In this document: positions 42,767 to 51,916 of the stretch, piece after piece | Layout of the letters: the number at the start of each line of letters is the position of its first letter | Numbering within the stretch: position 1 is the stretch's first letter | Assembly (NCBI GenBank): GCA_937898625.1 | Contig: CALEJF010000003.1 | Location: forward strand, 62,001 to 126,000 | DNA from: an uncultured Clostridia bacterium | Lineage (GTDB): Bacteria; Bacillota; Clostridia; Oscillospirales; Acutalibacteraceae | DNA length: 64,000 bases | Reading direction: 5' to 3' | Program-made: the position numbers and the translations under genes | Notes under the pieces: model-generated | Database searches by the model: none | Seen by the model: the letters and a program-made list of their open reading frames with translations, nothing else | Told to the model about the DNA's origin: nothing

Positions 42767-43182
42767 GAACAAACGCAGTTATAAGAATTCTCAGTAAGCA
42801 ACGAACTGAAAATGGTGACAATGCAGGCGAAATGTCCGTTTTAGGTCGAATTACTTACGAGGAAAACAAGAATATAATTGAATATATTGAGAATAATGAA
42901 GAAACGGGTCCCGAAGAAACGACAATCACAGTTTTCCAGAATGATATTGTAAGTATTGTGAGAAATGGTCAGTTCAGCTCTGAAATGATGGTTGAAAAAG
43001 GTAAACGCCATCACACATTCTACAAAACACCTTATGGTGAACTGACAATGGGTATTTACGGAAATCAGGTTGAGTGGTCAAGGGATGAAACAGGGGCGGT
43101 TCTCAAAATGAGATATTCTCTTGATTTCAACAATGGATTTGTATCTGAAAACACAATGATTATATATATAGAAGAAAAATAA
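42763..43182 (+). CDS. DUF1934 (YwiB-like) beta-barrel protein
   Basis: 139 residues from ATG 42763, which overlaps the ddl stop by four bases and is served by AAGGAATTTGCACA; the longer open frame to 42742 lies within ddl. The pattern of eight antiparallel strands (NAVIRILSKQ, GRITYEENKNIIEYIE, HHTFYKTPYGELTMGI, LKMRYSLDFNN) is that of DUF1934, a lipocalin-like family whose gene is commonly next to argS in Firmicutes. Function unknown. Confidence 0.85.
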   Translation: MRTNAVIRILSKQRTENGDNAGEMSVLGRITYEENKNIIEYIENNEETGPEETTITVFQNDIVSIVRNGQFSSEMMVEKGKRHHTFYKTPYGELTMGIYGNQVEWSRDETGAVLKMRYSLDFNNGFVSENTMIIYIEEK

Positions 43183-43194
43183 GGAGAAATAAGG

Positions 43195-44940
43195 ATGTCA
43201 AAATTAGTTAAACAAGCAACTAAAGAATTACATACACTTATTGTTGATGCACTCGGTAAAGCAGTTTCACAGGGCGAAATACCTGCAGAAACAATTCCTG
43301 CATTCAATATTGAAGTTCCTGCAAATCGTGATAATGGTGACTATTCATCAAACATCGCTTTTGTTTGTGCAAAGGTTTTCCGTCGTGCACCTAAAATGAT
43401 TGCGGATTTGGTTGCAAAGCATATCCAACTTGACGGCTCATATTTTGACTCTTGCACAGTTGCAGGTGCTGGATTTGTAAACTTTACACTTTCAAAAGAT
43501 TTCTATGCAGATATTCTTCTTGATGTTAAAGCAAAGGATAAAGATTACGGCAGAAGTGACTACGGTGAAGGCAAGAAAATCAATGTTGAATTTGTTTCTG
43601 CTAACCCAACAGGTCCAATGCACATGGGTAATGCCCGTGGCGGTGCTTTGGGTGACTGCCTGGCAGCCGTACTTGATATGGCAGGTTACGAGGTAGAAAG
43701 AGAATTCTACGTTAATGATGCGGGTAATCAGATTGAAAAATTCGGTCTTTCCCTTGATATTCGTTATCAGCAAATTTTCAAGGGTGAAGATGCAGTCCTA
43801 TTGCCAGAAGATAGCTATCATGGTGAAGATATTAAAGAAAGAGCACAACAGTTCGCAGATGTTTACGGTGACGAGTATTTAGACAAGAGTGAAGACGAAA
43901 GAAGAAAAGCACTTGTCGAATTCGCATTACCTAAAAACATTGAAAATATGAAAGCAAATATGGCAAAATACAGAATTGAGTATAATACTTGGTTTATGGA
44001 AAGTCAGCTTCACAATAGCGGTGCGGTTAAAGAGGTTATTGACTATCTCACAAATAAAGGTCTTACTTATGAAAAAGACGGTGCGGTTTGGTATAACAAT
44101 ATCAAAGTACAGACTGAAATGCTTTTAAAGCAAGGTAAAACGCAGGAAGAAATTGATAAACTTGAACTTAAAGACGATGTTCTTATTCGTCAGAATGGTA
44201 ACCCAACATATTTTGCAGCAGATATTGCTTATCACAAGAATAAACTCGTTACTCGTGGCTTTGATAAGGCCATAAACATCTGGGGGGCAGACCATCATGG
44301 TCACGTTGCACGTCTTAAGGGTGTTCTTGAAGCACTTGACCTTGACAGTAGCCGTCTTGATATTATCTTGATGCAACTTGTTCGTCTTACTCGTGATGGC
44401 GAGGTTGTAAGAATGAGTAAGCGTACAGGTAAGGCAATTACACTTGTTGATTTGCTTGAAGATATTCCTGTTGATGCAGTTCGTTTCCTCTTTAATATGC
44501 GTGAACCGGGCTCACAGATGGACTTTGACCTTGATTTGGCTGTTGAGCAATCATCGCAAAACCCTGTTTACTATTGCCAGTATGCAAATGCCCGTATTCA
44601 CAGCATTTTGCGTAAGATTGAGGCAGATGGCGTTACAGTTCGTGATTGTACAAAGGACGAGTTAAAACTTTTAACTGCTCCTGAAGAAATCGAGCTTATC
44701 CGTCACCTTGCATCTCTCACGGATGAAATCGTGAACTCTGCAAAGAACTATGACCCTGCAAAGATTACTCGTTATTGCATTGACCTTGCAACACTTTTCC
44801 ACAAGTTCTACAACGCTTGCCGTGTTGCTGTGGAAGACGAAGCACTTATGCAGGCTCGTCTTTACCTTTGCACTTGTGTTATGAATGTTATTACAAATAT
44901 CCTTACAGTATTCAGAATTTCAACACCGGAAAGTATGTAA
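43195..44940 (+). CDS. argS: arginyl-tRNA synthetase
   Basis: 581 residues. Charges tRNA-Arg. The N-terminal Add-1 domain (about 1-110) carries NIEVPANRDNGDYSSNIAF. Catalytic HIGH-type motif is HMGN in NPTGPMHMGNARGG; WGADHHGHVARLKGVLEAL and the KMSKS-like VRMSKRTGKAITL follow, then the helical anticodon domain ending ISTPESM-like. ATG 43195 follows AAGGAGAAATAAGG, 12 bases after the DUF1934 stop. Confidence 0.96.
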   Translation: MSKLVKQATKELHTLIVDALGKAVSQGEIPAETIPAFNIEVPANRDNGDYSSNIAFVCAKVFRRAPKMIADLVAKHIQLDGSYFDSCTVAGAGFVNFTLSKDFYADILLDVKAKDKDYGRSDYGEGKKINVEFVSANPTGPMHMGNARGGALGDCLAAVLDMAGYEVEREFYVNDAGNQIEKFGLSLDIRYQQIFKGEDAVLLPEDSYHGEDIKERAQQFADVYGDEYLDKSEDERRKALVEFALPKNIENMKANMAKYRIEYNTWFMESQLHNSGAVKEVIDYLTNKGLTYEKDGAVWYNNIKVQTEMLLKQGKTQEEIDKLELKDDVLIRQNGNPTYFAADIAYHKNKLVTRGFDKAINIWGADHHGHVARLKGVLEALDLDSSRLDIILMQLVRLTRDGEVVRMSKRTGKAITLVDLLEDIPVDAVRFLFNMREPGSQMDFDLDLAVEQSSQNPVYYCQYANARIHSILRKIEADGVTVRDCTKDELKLLTAPEEIELIRHLASLTDEIVNSAKNYDPAKITRYCIDLATLFHKFYNACRVAVEDEALMQARLYLCTCVMNVITNILTVFRISTPESM

Positions 44941-45005
44941 AGAGTCAGTTGTGCCTATGCATGTGATATATTCGCATTGAGAACGAGGTTTATTTCATAG
45001 TAGAG

Positions 45006-45034
45006 TACGATGCCCACAGCATTTAGTTTTTTAA
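45006..45034 (+). terminator. weak terminator candidate after argS
   Basis: ATGC CCACA GCAT forms only a short stem, but TTTAGTTTTTT follows. Low confidence. Confidence 0.3.
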
Positions 45035-45063
45035 AAAACAACACAATGCTCAAGTTTTGTTGT

Positions 45064-45091
45064 TTGACAAAATACAAATATGTTGTAAAAT
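45064..45091 (+). promoter_or_regulatory. sigma-A promoter of the secreted esterase
   Basis: Perfect TTGACA (45064-45069), 16-base spacer, TAAAAT (45086-45091). Confidence 0.75.
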
Positions 45092-45119
45092 AGTAAGTAT
45101 AAAAAGCAGAGGTGATTGT

Positions 45120-46178
45120 ATGAAAATTATGAAAAAGGTTTTATCAGTAATTATTGCGCTTTGCATTCTTGTTATGCCGTTGGCATTCAACACAAGTGCG
45201 GCAACAAAGGCTAAAAATGCTTTGCCACTTTCTGCTGGACTTGAGGCACTTCGCGGACAATTTGAAAGTGGAGTTGCAGATGAATGTGATGGTTATGCTC
45301 TTGATTATTGTTACTATTCACCTGTAGGAAAAAATGATAATGAAAAATATCCTGTTGTTATTTACCTTCACGGTATAGGTCACGGCTCTTATGTTGGCTC
45401 ACAGCTTGATGATAGCACAATGGCTACCTGGGCATCTAAAGAGCTTCAGTCAAGATGGACTGACACAGGTGGTGCATATATTCTTTTGCCAAGATGTCCC
45501 GAAGACAAGATGCAGTATTGGAATAAATCATTCATTAATCCTCTTCGCACACTTATTGATTGTTTTATTGAGGAACATGGTGAAAATGTTGATACAACAA
45601 GAATTTTTGTTGGTGGTTCATCGGCAGGTGGCGAAATGACATGGGATTTGGCTATTGAATATCCTGAATATTTTGCAGGAATTTATCCGATGGCAGCAAC
45701 GGGCACAAGAACGAATGATGATATTAAAAAGACGAAAGATGTTTCTGTGTGGATTTTTGCAAGTAAGCTTGACCCAATTATAAATTATGCTACCAATACT
45801 CTTCCACAGTGGGGAAAAATCTGTGAATACAATTCAAATCCTGAAAACTGTCGTCTTTCAAGTTTTACTCAGGTTGTAAACCCTGATGGAACAAGGGGAG
45901 ATTCAAATCACAGACTTTTCACTACAATAATGTATGATTTATTTATGGAAGATGGGTCTGTTTATAAGAATGTTACAACAGTTAACGGAAAAGACGAAAC
46001 AGTAAGCATTGAAGATGCAAAGGGTGTTATTTGGTGGATGCAGAATACTCATTCCTCATTTAACGGAGGAACATCGGATGATGCAAATGTAAGCATTATT
46101 TCTTATCTTTTTATTCCTATCAGAAATGTTATGTTAAAAATCGCTAATCTGTTCCAAAGACTTTTCGGGTTTGTATAA
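45120..46178 (+). CDS. secreted alpha/beta hydrolase (esterase/depolymerase-like)
   Basis: 352 residues from ATG 45120, set by AGAGGTGATTGT; the open frame upstream to 45057 crosses the promoter and was rejected. Signal peptide about 1-30 (VLSVIIALCILVMPLAFN, cleavage near TSAA). The alpha/beta-hydrolase core shows YPVVIYLHGIGHGS (oxyanion region), the nucleophile serine in GGSSAGGEM, an acid near SKLDPIIN and a histidine in DSNHRLF, as in the LpqC/feruloyl esterase/PHB depolymerase group. A C-terminal amphipathic basic helix (PIRNVMLKIANLFQRLFGF) may bind membrane or wall. Probably acts on extracellular esters such as acylated polysaccharides. Confidence 0.85.
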   Translation: MKIMKKVLSVIIALCILVMPLAFNTSAATKAKNALPLSAGLEALRGQFESGVADECDGYALDYCYYSPVGKNDNEKYPVVIYLHGIGHGSYVGSQLDDSTMATWASKELQSRWTDTGGAYILLPRCPEDKMQYWNKSFINPLRTLIDCFIEEHGENVDTTRIFVGGSSAGGEMTWDLAIEYPEYFAGIYPMAATGTRTNDDIKKTKDVSVWIFASKLDPIINYATNTLPQWGKICEYNSNPENCRLSSFTQVVNPDGTRGDSNHRLFTTIMYDLFMEDGSVYKNVTTVNGKDETVSIEDAKGVIWWMQNTHSSFNGGTSDDANVSIISYLFIPIRNVMLKIANLFQRLFGFV

Positions 46179-46200
46179 GATTTGATATAGATTTATAACG

Positions 46201-46234
46201 AGGACGATGCTAGCATCGTCCTTTAGTTTTTTGC
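46201..46234 (+). terminator. Rho-independent terminator of the esterase gene
   Basis: AGGACGATGC TA GCATCGTCCT, a perfect 10-bp stem, followed by TTAGTTTTTT. Confidence 0.85.
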
Positions 46235-46314
46235 ATTTTTATGGAAAAACTGTTCATAATACAATTATGACTATATTTTTTGTTTTCATTGTCAATCTTT
46301 TGTCAAAATAACTA

Positions 46315-46343
46315 TTGAAAAATAGGACAAGTAATTGTATAAT
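46315..46343 (+). promoter_or_regulatory. strong sigma-A promoter of the IscU-like/GGGtGRT operon
   Basis: TTGAAA (46315-46320), 17-base spacer, perfect TATAAT (46338-46343). Confidence 0.8.
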
Positions 46344-46394
46344 TTATAAGATAGGAATTATTCCGTTAAAATATGAAAGGAGTTTTCATTTATT

Positions 46395-47090
46395 ATGATT
46401 AACTACTCACATGAAGTTGAAAAAATGTGCTGTGTTAAAAAAGGTCCTCACCACGGACCAGCTCCAATCCCTGAAGAGGGCAATTGGGTAAAAGCTTATG
46501 AAATCAAAGATATTTCTGGCTTTTCACACGGCATCGGTTGGTGTGCTCCTCAGCAGGGTACATGTAAGCTCACACTTAACATTAAAGAAGGTATTGTTGA
46601 AGAAGCCCTTGTTGAAACACTTGGTTGCTCAGGTATGACTCACTCAGCTGCTATGGCTGCTGAAATTCTTCCCGGCAAAACACTTCTTGAATGCCTTAAC
46701 ACAGACCTTGTTTGTGACGCTATCAATACAGCTATGAGAGAAATCTTCCTCCAGCTCGTTTACGGTCGTTCACAGTCTGCTTTCTCAGAAGACGGTCTTG
46801 TTGTTGGTGCAGGTCTTGAAGACCTTGGTAAAGGACTTCGTTCACAGGTTGGTACAATGTTCTCAACAAAAGTTAAGGGCGTTCGTTATATGGAAATGGC
46901 AGAAGGCTATATCACAAGAATGGCTCTTGACGCTGATGACCAGGTTATCGGTTATGAGTTCGTTAAACTTGGTAAGATGATGGAAGATATCCGTCACGGT
47001 ATGGATGCTGCTACAGCACTTAAGAACAATACAGGTTCATACGGTCGTTTTGCAGATGCTGCAAAATACATTGACCCAAGAGAAGAATAA
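46395..47090 (+). CDS. IscU/NifU-N-like iron-sulfur scaffold protein
   Basis: 231 residues. The central part resembles the IscU/SufU scaffold fold: TCKLTLNIKEGIVEEALVET, then TLGCSGMTHSAAMAAEILPG, comparable with the cysteine loop of scaffolds. Cysteines at 12, 13, 50, 57, 78 and 100 could hold a metal cluster. An N-terminal CC-containing segment (KMCCVKKGPHHGP) and a C-terminal helical extension set it apart from canonical IscU, which is about 130 residues. Codon use is strongly biased to GGT, GCT, CGT and AAA, as in rpsO and pnp, suggesting high expression. The ribosome site AAAGGAG is 11 bases from the ATG. It is followed after 18 bases by the GGGtGRT gene, its usual partner. Confidence 0.8.
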   Translation: MINYSHEVEKMCCVKKGPHHGPAPIPEEGNWVKAYEIKDISGFSHGIGWCAPQQGTCKLTLNIKEGIVEEALVETLGCSGMTHSAAMAAEILPGKTLLECLNTDLVCDAINTAMREIFLQLVYGRSQSAFSEDGLVVGAGLEDLGKGLRSQVGTMFSTKVKGVRYMEMAEGYITRMALDADDQVIGYEFVKLGKMMEDIRHGMDAATALKNNTGSYGRFADAAKYIDPREE

Positions 47091-47108
47091 GAGAAGGAGG
47101 ATACTAAA

Positions 47109-48116
47109 ATGGCTAATGATGTAAGATTTGAAGGCAAAGAAAGAAGAATGGCTAAAATCGAGAAATGTCTTGCTGAATACGGTATTGCTTCTCTCGAAGA
47201 CGCAAAAGCTCTTTGCGAATCAAAAGGTATCGATGTTGAAGGCATCGTTAAAGGTGTTCAGCCAATCGCATTCGAAAATGCTGTTTGGGCTTACACACTC
47301 GGTGTTGCACTTGCACTTAAATCAGGTGTAAAAACTGCTTCTGAAGCTGCTGCAGTTATCGGTAAAGGTCTTCAGGCTTTCTGTATCCCTGGTTCAGTTG
47401 CTGAGCAGAGAGATGTTGGTCTTGGTCACGGTAACCTTGGTGCAATGCTTCTTAAAGAAGAAACAAAGTGCTTTGCATTCGTTGCAGGTCACGAATCATT
47501 TGCTGCTGCTGAAGGTGCTATCGGTATCGCTAAAACAGCTAACAAAGTTCGTAAAGAACCACTTCGTGTTATCCTTAACGGTCTCGGCAAAGACGCTGCT
47601 ATGATTATTTCAAGAATTAACGGTTTCACATATGTTCAGACTGAGTACGATTTCTACACAGGCGAACTCAAAATCGTTAACGAAACAAAGTATTCAGACG
47701 GCGAAAGAGCTGCTGTTCGTTGCTACGGCGCAAATGACGTTCTTGAAGGCGTTGCTATCATGAAGAAGGAAGGCGTTGACGTTTCTATCACAGGTAACTC
47801 AACTAACCCAACTCGCTTCCAGCACCCAGTTGCAGGCACATACAAGAAGTGGGCTATGGAAAATGGCGTAAACTACTTCTCAGTTGCTTCAGGTGGCGGT
47901 ACAGGTCGTACACTTCACCCAGATAACATGGCTGCAGGTCCTGCTTCTTATGGTCTTACAGACACAATGGGCAGAATGCACGGTGATGCTCAGTTTGCCG
48001 GTTCATCTTCAGTTCCTGCTCACGTTGAAATGATGGGTCTTATCGGTATGGGTAACAACCCAATGGTAGGTGCAACAGTTGCATGTGCAGTTGCTGTTGA
48101 AGAAGCAAGTAAATAA
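47109..48116 (+). CDS. GGGtGRT family protein
   Basis: 335 residues with the namesake motif G262-G-G-T-G-R-T268, followed by LHPDNMAAGPASYGLTDTMGRMHGDAQFAGSS (read here as LHPDNMAAGPASYGL and MGRMHGDAQF). The protein is soluble, with many Gly/Ala segments and no transmembrane helix. GGGtGRT proteins are known from genome annotation as a family found beside NifU/IscU-like proteins in Firmicutes; I know of no biochemical function. GAGAAGGAGG ribosome site, highly biased codons and co-transcription with the scaffold gene suggest an abundant two-protein system possibly involved in Fe-S or metal handling. Confidence 0.88.
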   Translation: MANDVRFEGKERRMAKIEKCLAEYGIASLEDAKALCESKGIDVEGIVKGVQPIAFENAVWAYTLGVALALKSGVKTASEAAAVIGKGLQAFCIPGSVAEQRDVGLGHGNLGAMLLKEETKCFAFVAGHESFAAAEGAIGIAKTANKVRKEPLRVILNGLGKDAAMIISRINGFTYVQTEYDFYTGELKIVNETKYSDGERAAVRCYGANDVLEGVAIMKKEGVDVSITGNSTNPTRFQHPVAGTYKKWAMENGVNYFSVASGGGTGRTLHPDNMAAGPASYGLTDTMGRMHGDAQFAGSSSVPAHVEMMGLIGMGNNPMVGATVACAVAVEEASK

Positions 48117-48133
48117 TTAAGTTACTACAATAA

Positions 48134-48166
48134 GAAAGACAGAGCTTAAAACTCTGTCTTTTTTGA
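48134..48166. terminator. terminator of the GGGtGRT operon
   Basis: AAAGACAGAG CTTAAAA CTCTGTCTTT followed by TTT; lies between convergent genes. Confidence 0.88.
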
Positions 48167-48189
48167 TTTGAGCAGATAAATTTGTTGAG

Positions 48190-48570
48190 TTAAAATATAT
48201 TACTGATTAATGGTTTTTCGCTACGGATTAGGTGGTGTAATTCGTCAATAGCCAAATCTGCTTGTTGTTCAAGTCTTTCCATGTTGCCTTGCTGGGCATA
48301 CACGGGAAGGCTTTTTATTAATTCTTCAAGTTTGTCCGTTTCCTCGTGACGAATAAAGCTTTCCACGAGACCGTGCACATCTTCCCACAAAGAAACGGCA
48401 TCATCGGACTTTGAAACTGCTTTTTCGGTTTCTTCATTCTGTGCAACCGTGCAGATGTTCCATAAGTGGTTTTCAAGTTCCTTACAAGCATTATTAACTA
48501 AAAAATATCCTGTAAAAGAGATTGCAAAAGCACTGAGAATAGCAGAAATGGCGGTAACTATCCTTTTCAT
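48190..48570 (-). CDS. DUF4363 family protein
   Basis: 126 residues. A single N-terminal transmembrane helix (about 5-26) and a helical domain with LWEDVHGLVESFIRHEETDKLEELI and ADLAIDELHHLIRSEKP. This is the DUF4363 pattern, a small protein typically encoded with DUF421 proteins in spore-formers. The start ATG overlaps the stop of the DUF421 gene by four bases (ATGA), so translation is coupled. Confidence 0.85.
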   Translation of the reverse strand: MKRIVTAISAILSAFAISFTGYFLVNNACKELENHLWNICTVAQNEETEKAVSKSDDAVSLWEDVHGLVESFIRHEETDKLEELIKSLPVYAQQGNMERLEQQADLAIDELHHLIRSEKPLISNIF

Positions 48571-49241
48571 ACATTTTCCTTTCTTATGATTGTGTGGTTT
48601 CCTGCAGCATCAATGGTCATAAGCATAATATCTTTGATTTGAATTTTCTCTTTTTCTGCAATTTTATGCACCTTGGTTTTATTCATATTGCAGATTTTAA
48701 AATCCTGACTTACGATTTTTCCGTCAATTACAACGGTGCATTTAAATCCTTGTGAGTCAGTTGCCAGATTTAAATCATCCTTTGTTACGGTGTCGTAATT
48801 GGATTTTAAAAGTACGCTTATTTGTCCGTTTGTTTCAACAACTGCATATTGCACCTGCGAGATATCAAAAACATCCTTTTGACGGAGTGCTTCAAGCAAA
48901 TCGTCAATGGTAAAACGCAACTCTTTCAGTAGTTTTTGATTCAAGTTTCCGTCATTGATAATAACAACGGGATGCCCTTGCATAAATGTACGGAATTTAA
49001 TGCTTTTCATATTGAAAACTGATGTAAGAATTTCAAATCCAACAAGCAGAAATATTGGAATCAGAGTGTTTACAAGGGGAATATCCGTGTCCTGAATGGG
49101 AATTGAAATAATCTGCGAAATTAACAATGTGACAACTAAATCCGATGGCTGTAATTCGCCGATTTGTCTTTTGCCCATAACGCGGACACTAATTATTGCA
49201 AGAATATATAGAATAACTGTTCTGATTAAAGTAACAAACAT
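48567..49241 (-). CDS. DUF421 (YetF-like) membrane protein
   Basis: 224 residues. Three N-terminal transmembrane helices (about 5-25, 35-55 and 60-80), then the cytoplasmic DUF421 domain. VRVMGKRQIGELQPSDLVVTLLIS is the diagnostic YetF/YrbG/YdfR motif, followed by MQGHPVVIINDGNLNQKLLKE and LRQKDVFDISQVQYAVVETNGQ. ATG 49241 is placed by GGTGATTTTT; the ATG at 49253 overlaps that site. Paired with DUF4363 and divergent from gerAA, it is likely sporulation-linked. Confidence 0.9.
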   Translation of the reverse strand: MFVTLIRTVILYILAIISVRVMGKRQIGELQPSDLVVTLLISQIISIPIQDTDIPLVNTLIPIFLLVGFEILTSVFNMKSIKFRTFMQGHPVVIINDGNLNQKLLKELRFTIDDLLEALRQKDVFDISQVQYAVVETNGQISVLLKSNYDTVTKDDLNLATDSQGFKCTVVIDGKIVSQDFKICNMNKTKVHKIAEKEKIQIKDIMLMTIDAAGNHTIIRKENV

Positions 49242-49320
49242 AAAAATCACCATTCATATCTTTTGCCAATAGTGACAGAATATTACTATGTTTTAAGGCA
49301 AAGATAAAAATGGTGATTTT

Positions 49321-50826
49321 ATGAGCGAAAACTGGTTTGACAAAAAGATAGACGAGATAACTGTTAAAGATAACAATAGTACAGAAAAAAGATTTGTAGA
49401 TACAGATTTGCAAAAAAACATAATGTATATAAAACAGCAATTCGGCGATGCCTTTGATGTTAAATACAGAAAATACAATGCCTCGGGTAAAGAGGTCTAT
49501 TTTGTTATGGTTGACGGAATGTGTGATAGTTTACTTGCCACCGAACAAGTGATTTTACCTATTATTGAAGCAGATTTTAGTGGTGAAAGCGGGGATAAAC
49601 TTATTCATTCGGCTGCTGACCGAGTTTCTGCAAGTATTGATAAATCAATAACCAACGATATTGACGAGGCAATTCGTGAGGCGATTTACGGCAGTATTAT
49701 AATGCTCACAGAAGGCTCTCATTTTGTCATTATGTTCGGTGTTCAGGGATTTCCCAAAAGAGCAGTACTTGAACCCTCAACAGAGATGCAGGAAAGAGGC
49801 TCCCGAGAGGCCTTTGTGGAGAGCTTTAAGGACAATGTGACAATGATTCGTCGTCGTGTGCGAAACCCTGTTTTTAAAACCCAAATTGTTGAGGTAGGCA
49901 CTACAACCAAGACCCGTGCTTGTGTATGCTATATGTCCGACAGAGTTGATAAAAAGATGCTTGAAAGTGTGGTTGAAAGACTAAAAAAATCTACACTTGA
50001 TACTGTTTTAGGTTCAGGGTATCTTCAACCTTTTCTTGACACAAAATATCCGTCAATTTTCAGTGGCGTGGGATTTACCGAAAGACCCGATGTGCTGACT
50101 GCCAAGATAGGCGAAGGAAAAATTTGTATTATCGTTGACGGAACACCCAATGCACTCATTGTGCCATATCTTTTTATTGAGCATTTTCATTCTCTTGACG
50201 ATTATCTTAAAAGACCGTATTACGCAACATTTATACGCATATTAAAAATTGTTTCTTTTTTGTTCAGCGTTTTTTTGCCGGGACTTTATGTTGCCGTTTG
50301 CACTTTTCATCAGGAAATTATCCCTGAAACAATGATTTTTGGAATTACGGGGCAGGAGAGCCGAACACCGCTACCCGTTATGTTTGAAGCACTTTTTATA
50401 CATTTAATCTACGAAATTGTCCGAGAAGCAGGACTCAGAATGCCAAAATCAGTTGGACACGCAATATCAATAGTAGGAGCTTTGGTAATAGGTGAGTCCG
50501 CTGTAACCGCAGGTATTTTATCTGCACCAATGCTTATTGTGGTTGGTCTTACAGCAGTCAGTTCGTTTGTAGTTTCAACCCTTTATGAGCCTGTGGCAAT
50601 TCTACGCTTTACATTTATTATTGTTGGTGGTTTGTCAGGACTGTATGGTATTATGTTATGCTTTGCAGCAGTGCTTATAAATGCTTCGGCAATAAACCCT
50701 TATGGAGTACCCTTTACTTCACCCTTGTCACCAACAAAGGCAGGTGCTTTCCGAGACTTGATTTTAAGAGCAGGCTGGAAAAAATTGGGACAAGGCAGAA
50801 TGCAAGTGAACAAATTGGAGAAATAA
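49321..50826 (+). CDS. gerAA: spore germination receptor subunit A (GerA family)
   Basis: 501 residues. An N-terminal soluble domain of about 250 residues, with GSREAFVESFKDNVTMIRRRV and the GerA-type EGKICIIVDGTPNALIVPYLF, is followed by about five transmembrane helices (290-470), e.g. SVGHAISIVGALVIGESAVTAG. GerA subunits sit in the inner spore membrane and sense nutrients with GerB and GerC. ATG 49321 has GGTGATTTT just upstream. The stop is one base before gerAB. Confidence 0.94.
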   Translation: MSENWFDKKIDEITVKDNNSTEKRFVDTDLQKNIMYIKQQFGDAFDVKYRKYNASGKEVYFVMVDGMCDSLLATEQVILPIIEADFSGESGDKLIHSAADRVSASIDKSITNDIDEAIREAIYGSIIMLTEGSHFVIMFGVQGFPKRAVLEPSTEMQERGSREAFVESFKDNVTMIRRRVRNPVFKTQIVEVGTTTKTRACVCYMSDRVDKKMLESVVERLKKSTLDTVLGSGYLQPFLDTKYPSIFSGVGFTERPDVLTAKIGEGKICIIVDGTPNALIVPYLFIEHFHSLDDYLKRPYYATFIRILKIVSFLFSVFLPGLYVAVCTFHQEIIPETMIFGITGQESRTPLPVMFEALFIHLIYEIVREAGLRMPKSVGHAISIVGALVIGESAVTAGILSAPMLIVVGLTAVSSFVVSTLYEPVAILRFTFIIVGGLSGLYGIMLCFAAVLINASAINPYGVPFTSPLSPTKAGAFRDLILRAGWKKLGQGRMQVNKLEK

Positions 50827-50827
50827 A

Positions 50828-51916
50828 ATGGAGTTTTCAAAAGGAAAAATAAGTGCGTTTCAGTTCTTTACAATGCTGTTTTTAACCCGTACACTTACCA
50901 CGGTAACCTATCTTTCATCATATACGGAAAATATCAGACTTTCCGATATGCTCATTCAACCTTTTTTCAGGATTATAATGGGGACAGTTATAATGCTTCC
51001 CTTGTATTTTCTGTATAAAAACAACAAGGACAAAAATTTATTGGATATTGTGAATGGAAAGTCAAAGGTTATGGCAAGAATAGTTTCCACAATTTATGTG
51101 GTGTTTTTCTTCTATTTTACAGTTGTTACCATAGCAAGGCTTGACCTTTTTACAGGAACGGTTGTTTTCCCTGAAACTGACCTTAAATATATTCTGATTT
51201 TTGCCATTATTCTTTGTTGTTATGGTGCTTATTTAGGGTTTGAGGCTTTGGGGCGAAGTTCAGTTATATCGTCAGTTTTTGTGATTTCTGCTTTGTTTTT
51301 TATAATGCTGACTCTCACAAAAAAAGTGGACTTTTTAAACCTTACACCCATTTTCTACAACGGAGTAATGCCCGTTGTAAAGGTTGCAGTTGATTCCGTT
51401 GGACAAACCGTTGAATATGCCATAATTGCCCTGATGCTACCAAGAGTTACGGGAAATGTGAAAAAAGGCTTTTTTATCTGGCTCATTTCACAAACTCTTT
51501 TAATGGCAGTTATGTTCTTCTTTGCCTGTACGGTTATGGGGAACTTTGCATCAACTCAACTTTTTCCGTTTCACACACTTGCAAGCCTTGCTGAATTTGC
51601 AATGTTCAGTCGTCTTGATGCCGTTTTTACAAGTGTATGGATTATGTGTGCATTCATCAAAGCGGGATTGCTTATTTACTTGCAGTCAGATATTCTCACA
51701 ACTTATTTTGGAAAATTCAAAAGGACAACATATATTTTCGCAATAGGAATTTTAACTGTAATTGCAAATCTCTTTATTTCAGGACAGATTAAACGATTTA
51801 CCTTTGTTGACAACAGCATAATAAAAGTCGTTTTAACTTCAATTACTGTTGTTTTAATTCCGCTACTTGTGTTGTTTTTCAGAAAGGAGAAAAAGATGTG
51901 CGAAAGGTCGGAATAA
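50828..51916 (+). CDS. gerAB: spore germination receptor subunit B (GerB, APC-type permease)
   Basis: 362 residues with about ten transmembrane helices, the endospore germination permease family related to amino acid transporters; it forms the ligand-binding subunit of the germinant receptor. It begins KGKISAFQFFTMLFLTRTLTTVTYL and shows the family stretches FTGTVVFPETDLKYIL and DSVGQTVEYAIIALMLPRVTG. Starts one base after gerAA and overlaps gerAC by 19 bases. Confidence 0.92.
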   Translation: MEFSKGKISAFQFFTMLFLTRTLTTVTYLSSYTENIRLSDMLIQPFFRIIMGTVIMLPLYFLYKNNKDKNLLDIVNGKSKVMARIVSTIYVVFFFYFTVVTIARLDLFTGTVVFPETDLKYILIFAIILCCYGAYLGFEALGRSSVISSVFVISALFFIMLTLTKKVDFLNLTPIFYNGVMPVVKVAVDSVGQTVEYAIIALMLPRVTGNVKKGFFIWLISQTLLMAVMFFFACTVMGNFASTQLFPFHTLASLAEFAMFSRLDAVFTSVWIMCAFIKAGLLIYLQSDILTTYFGKFKRTTYIFAIGILTVIANLFISGQIKRFTFVDNSIIKVVLTSITVVLIPLLVLFFRKEKKMCERSE

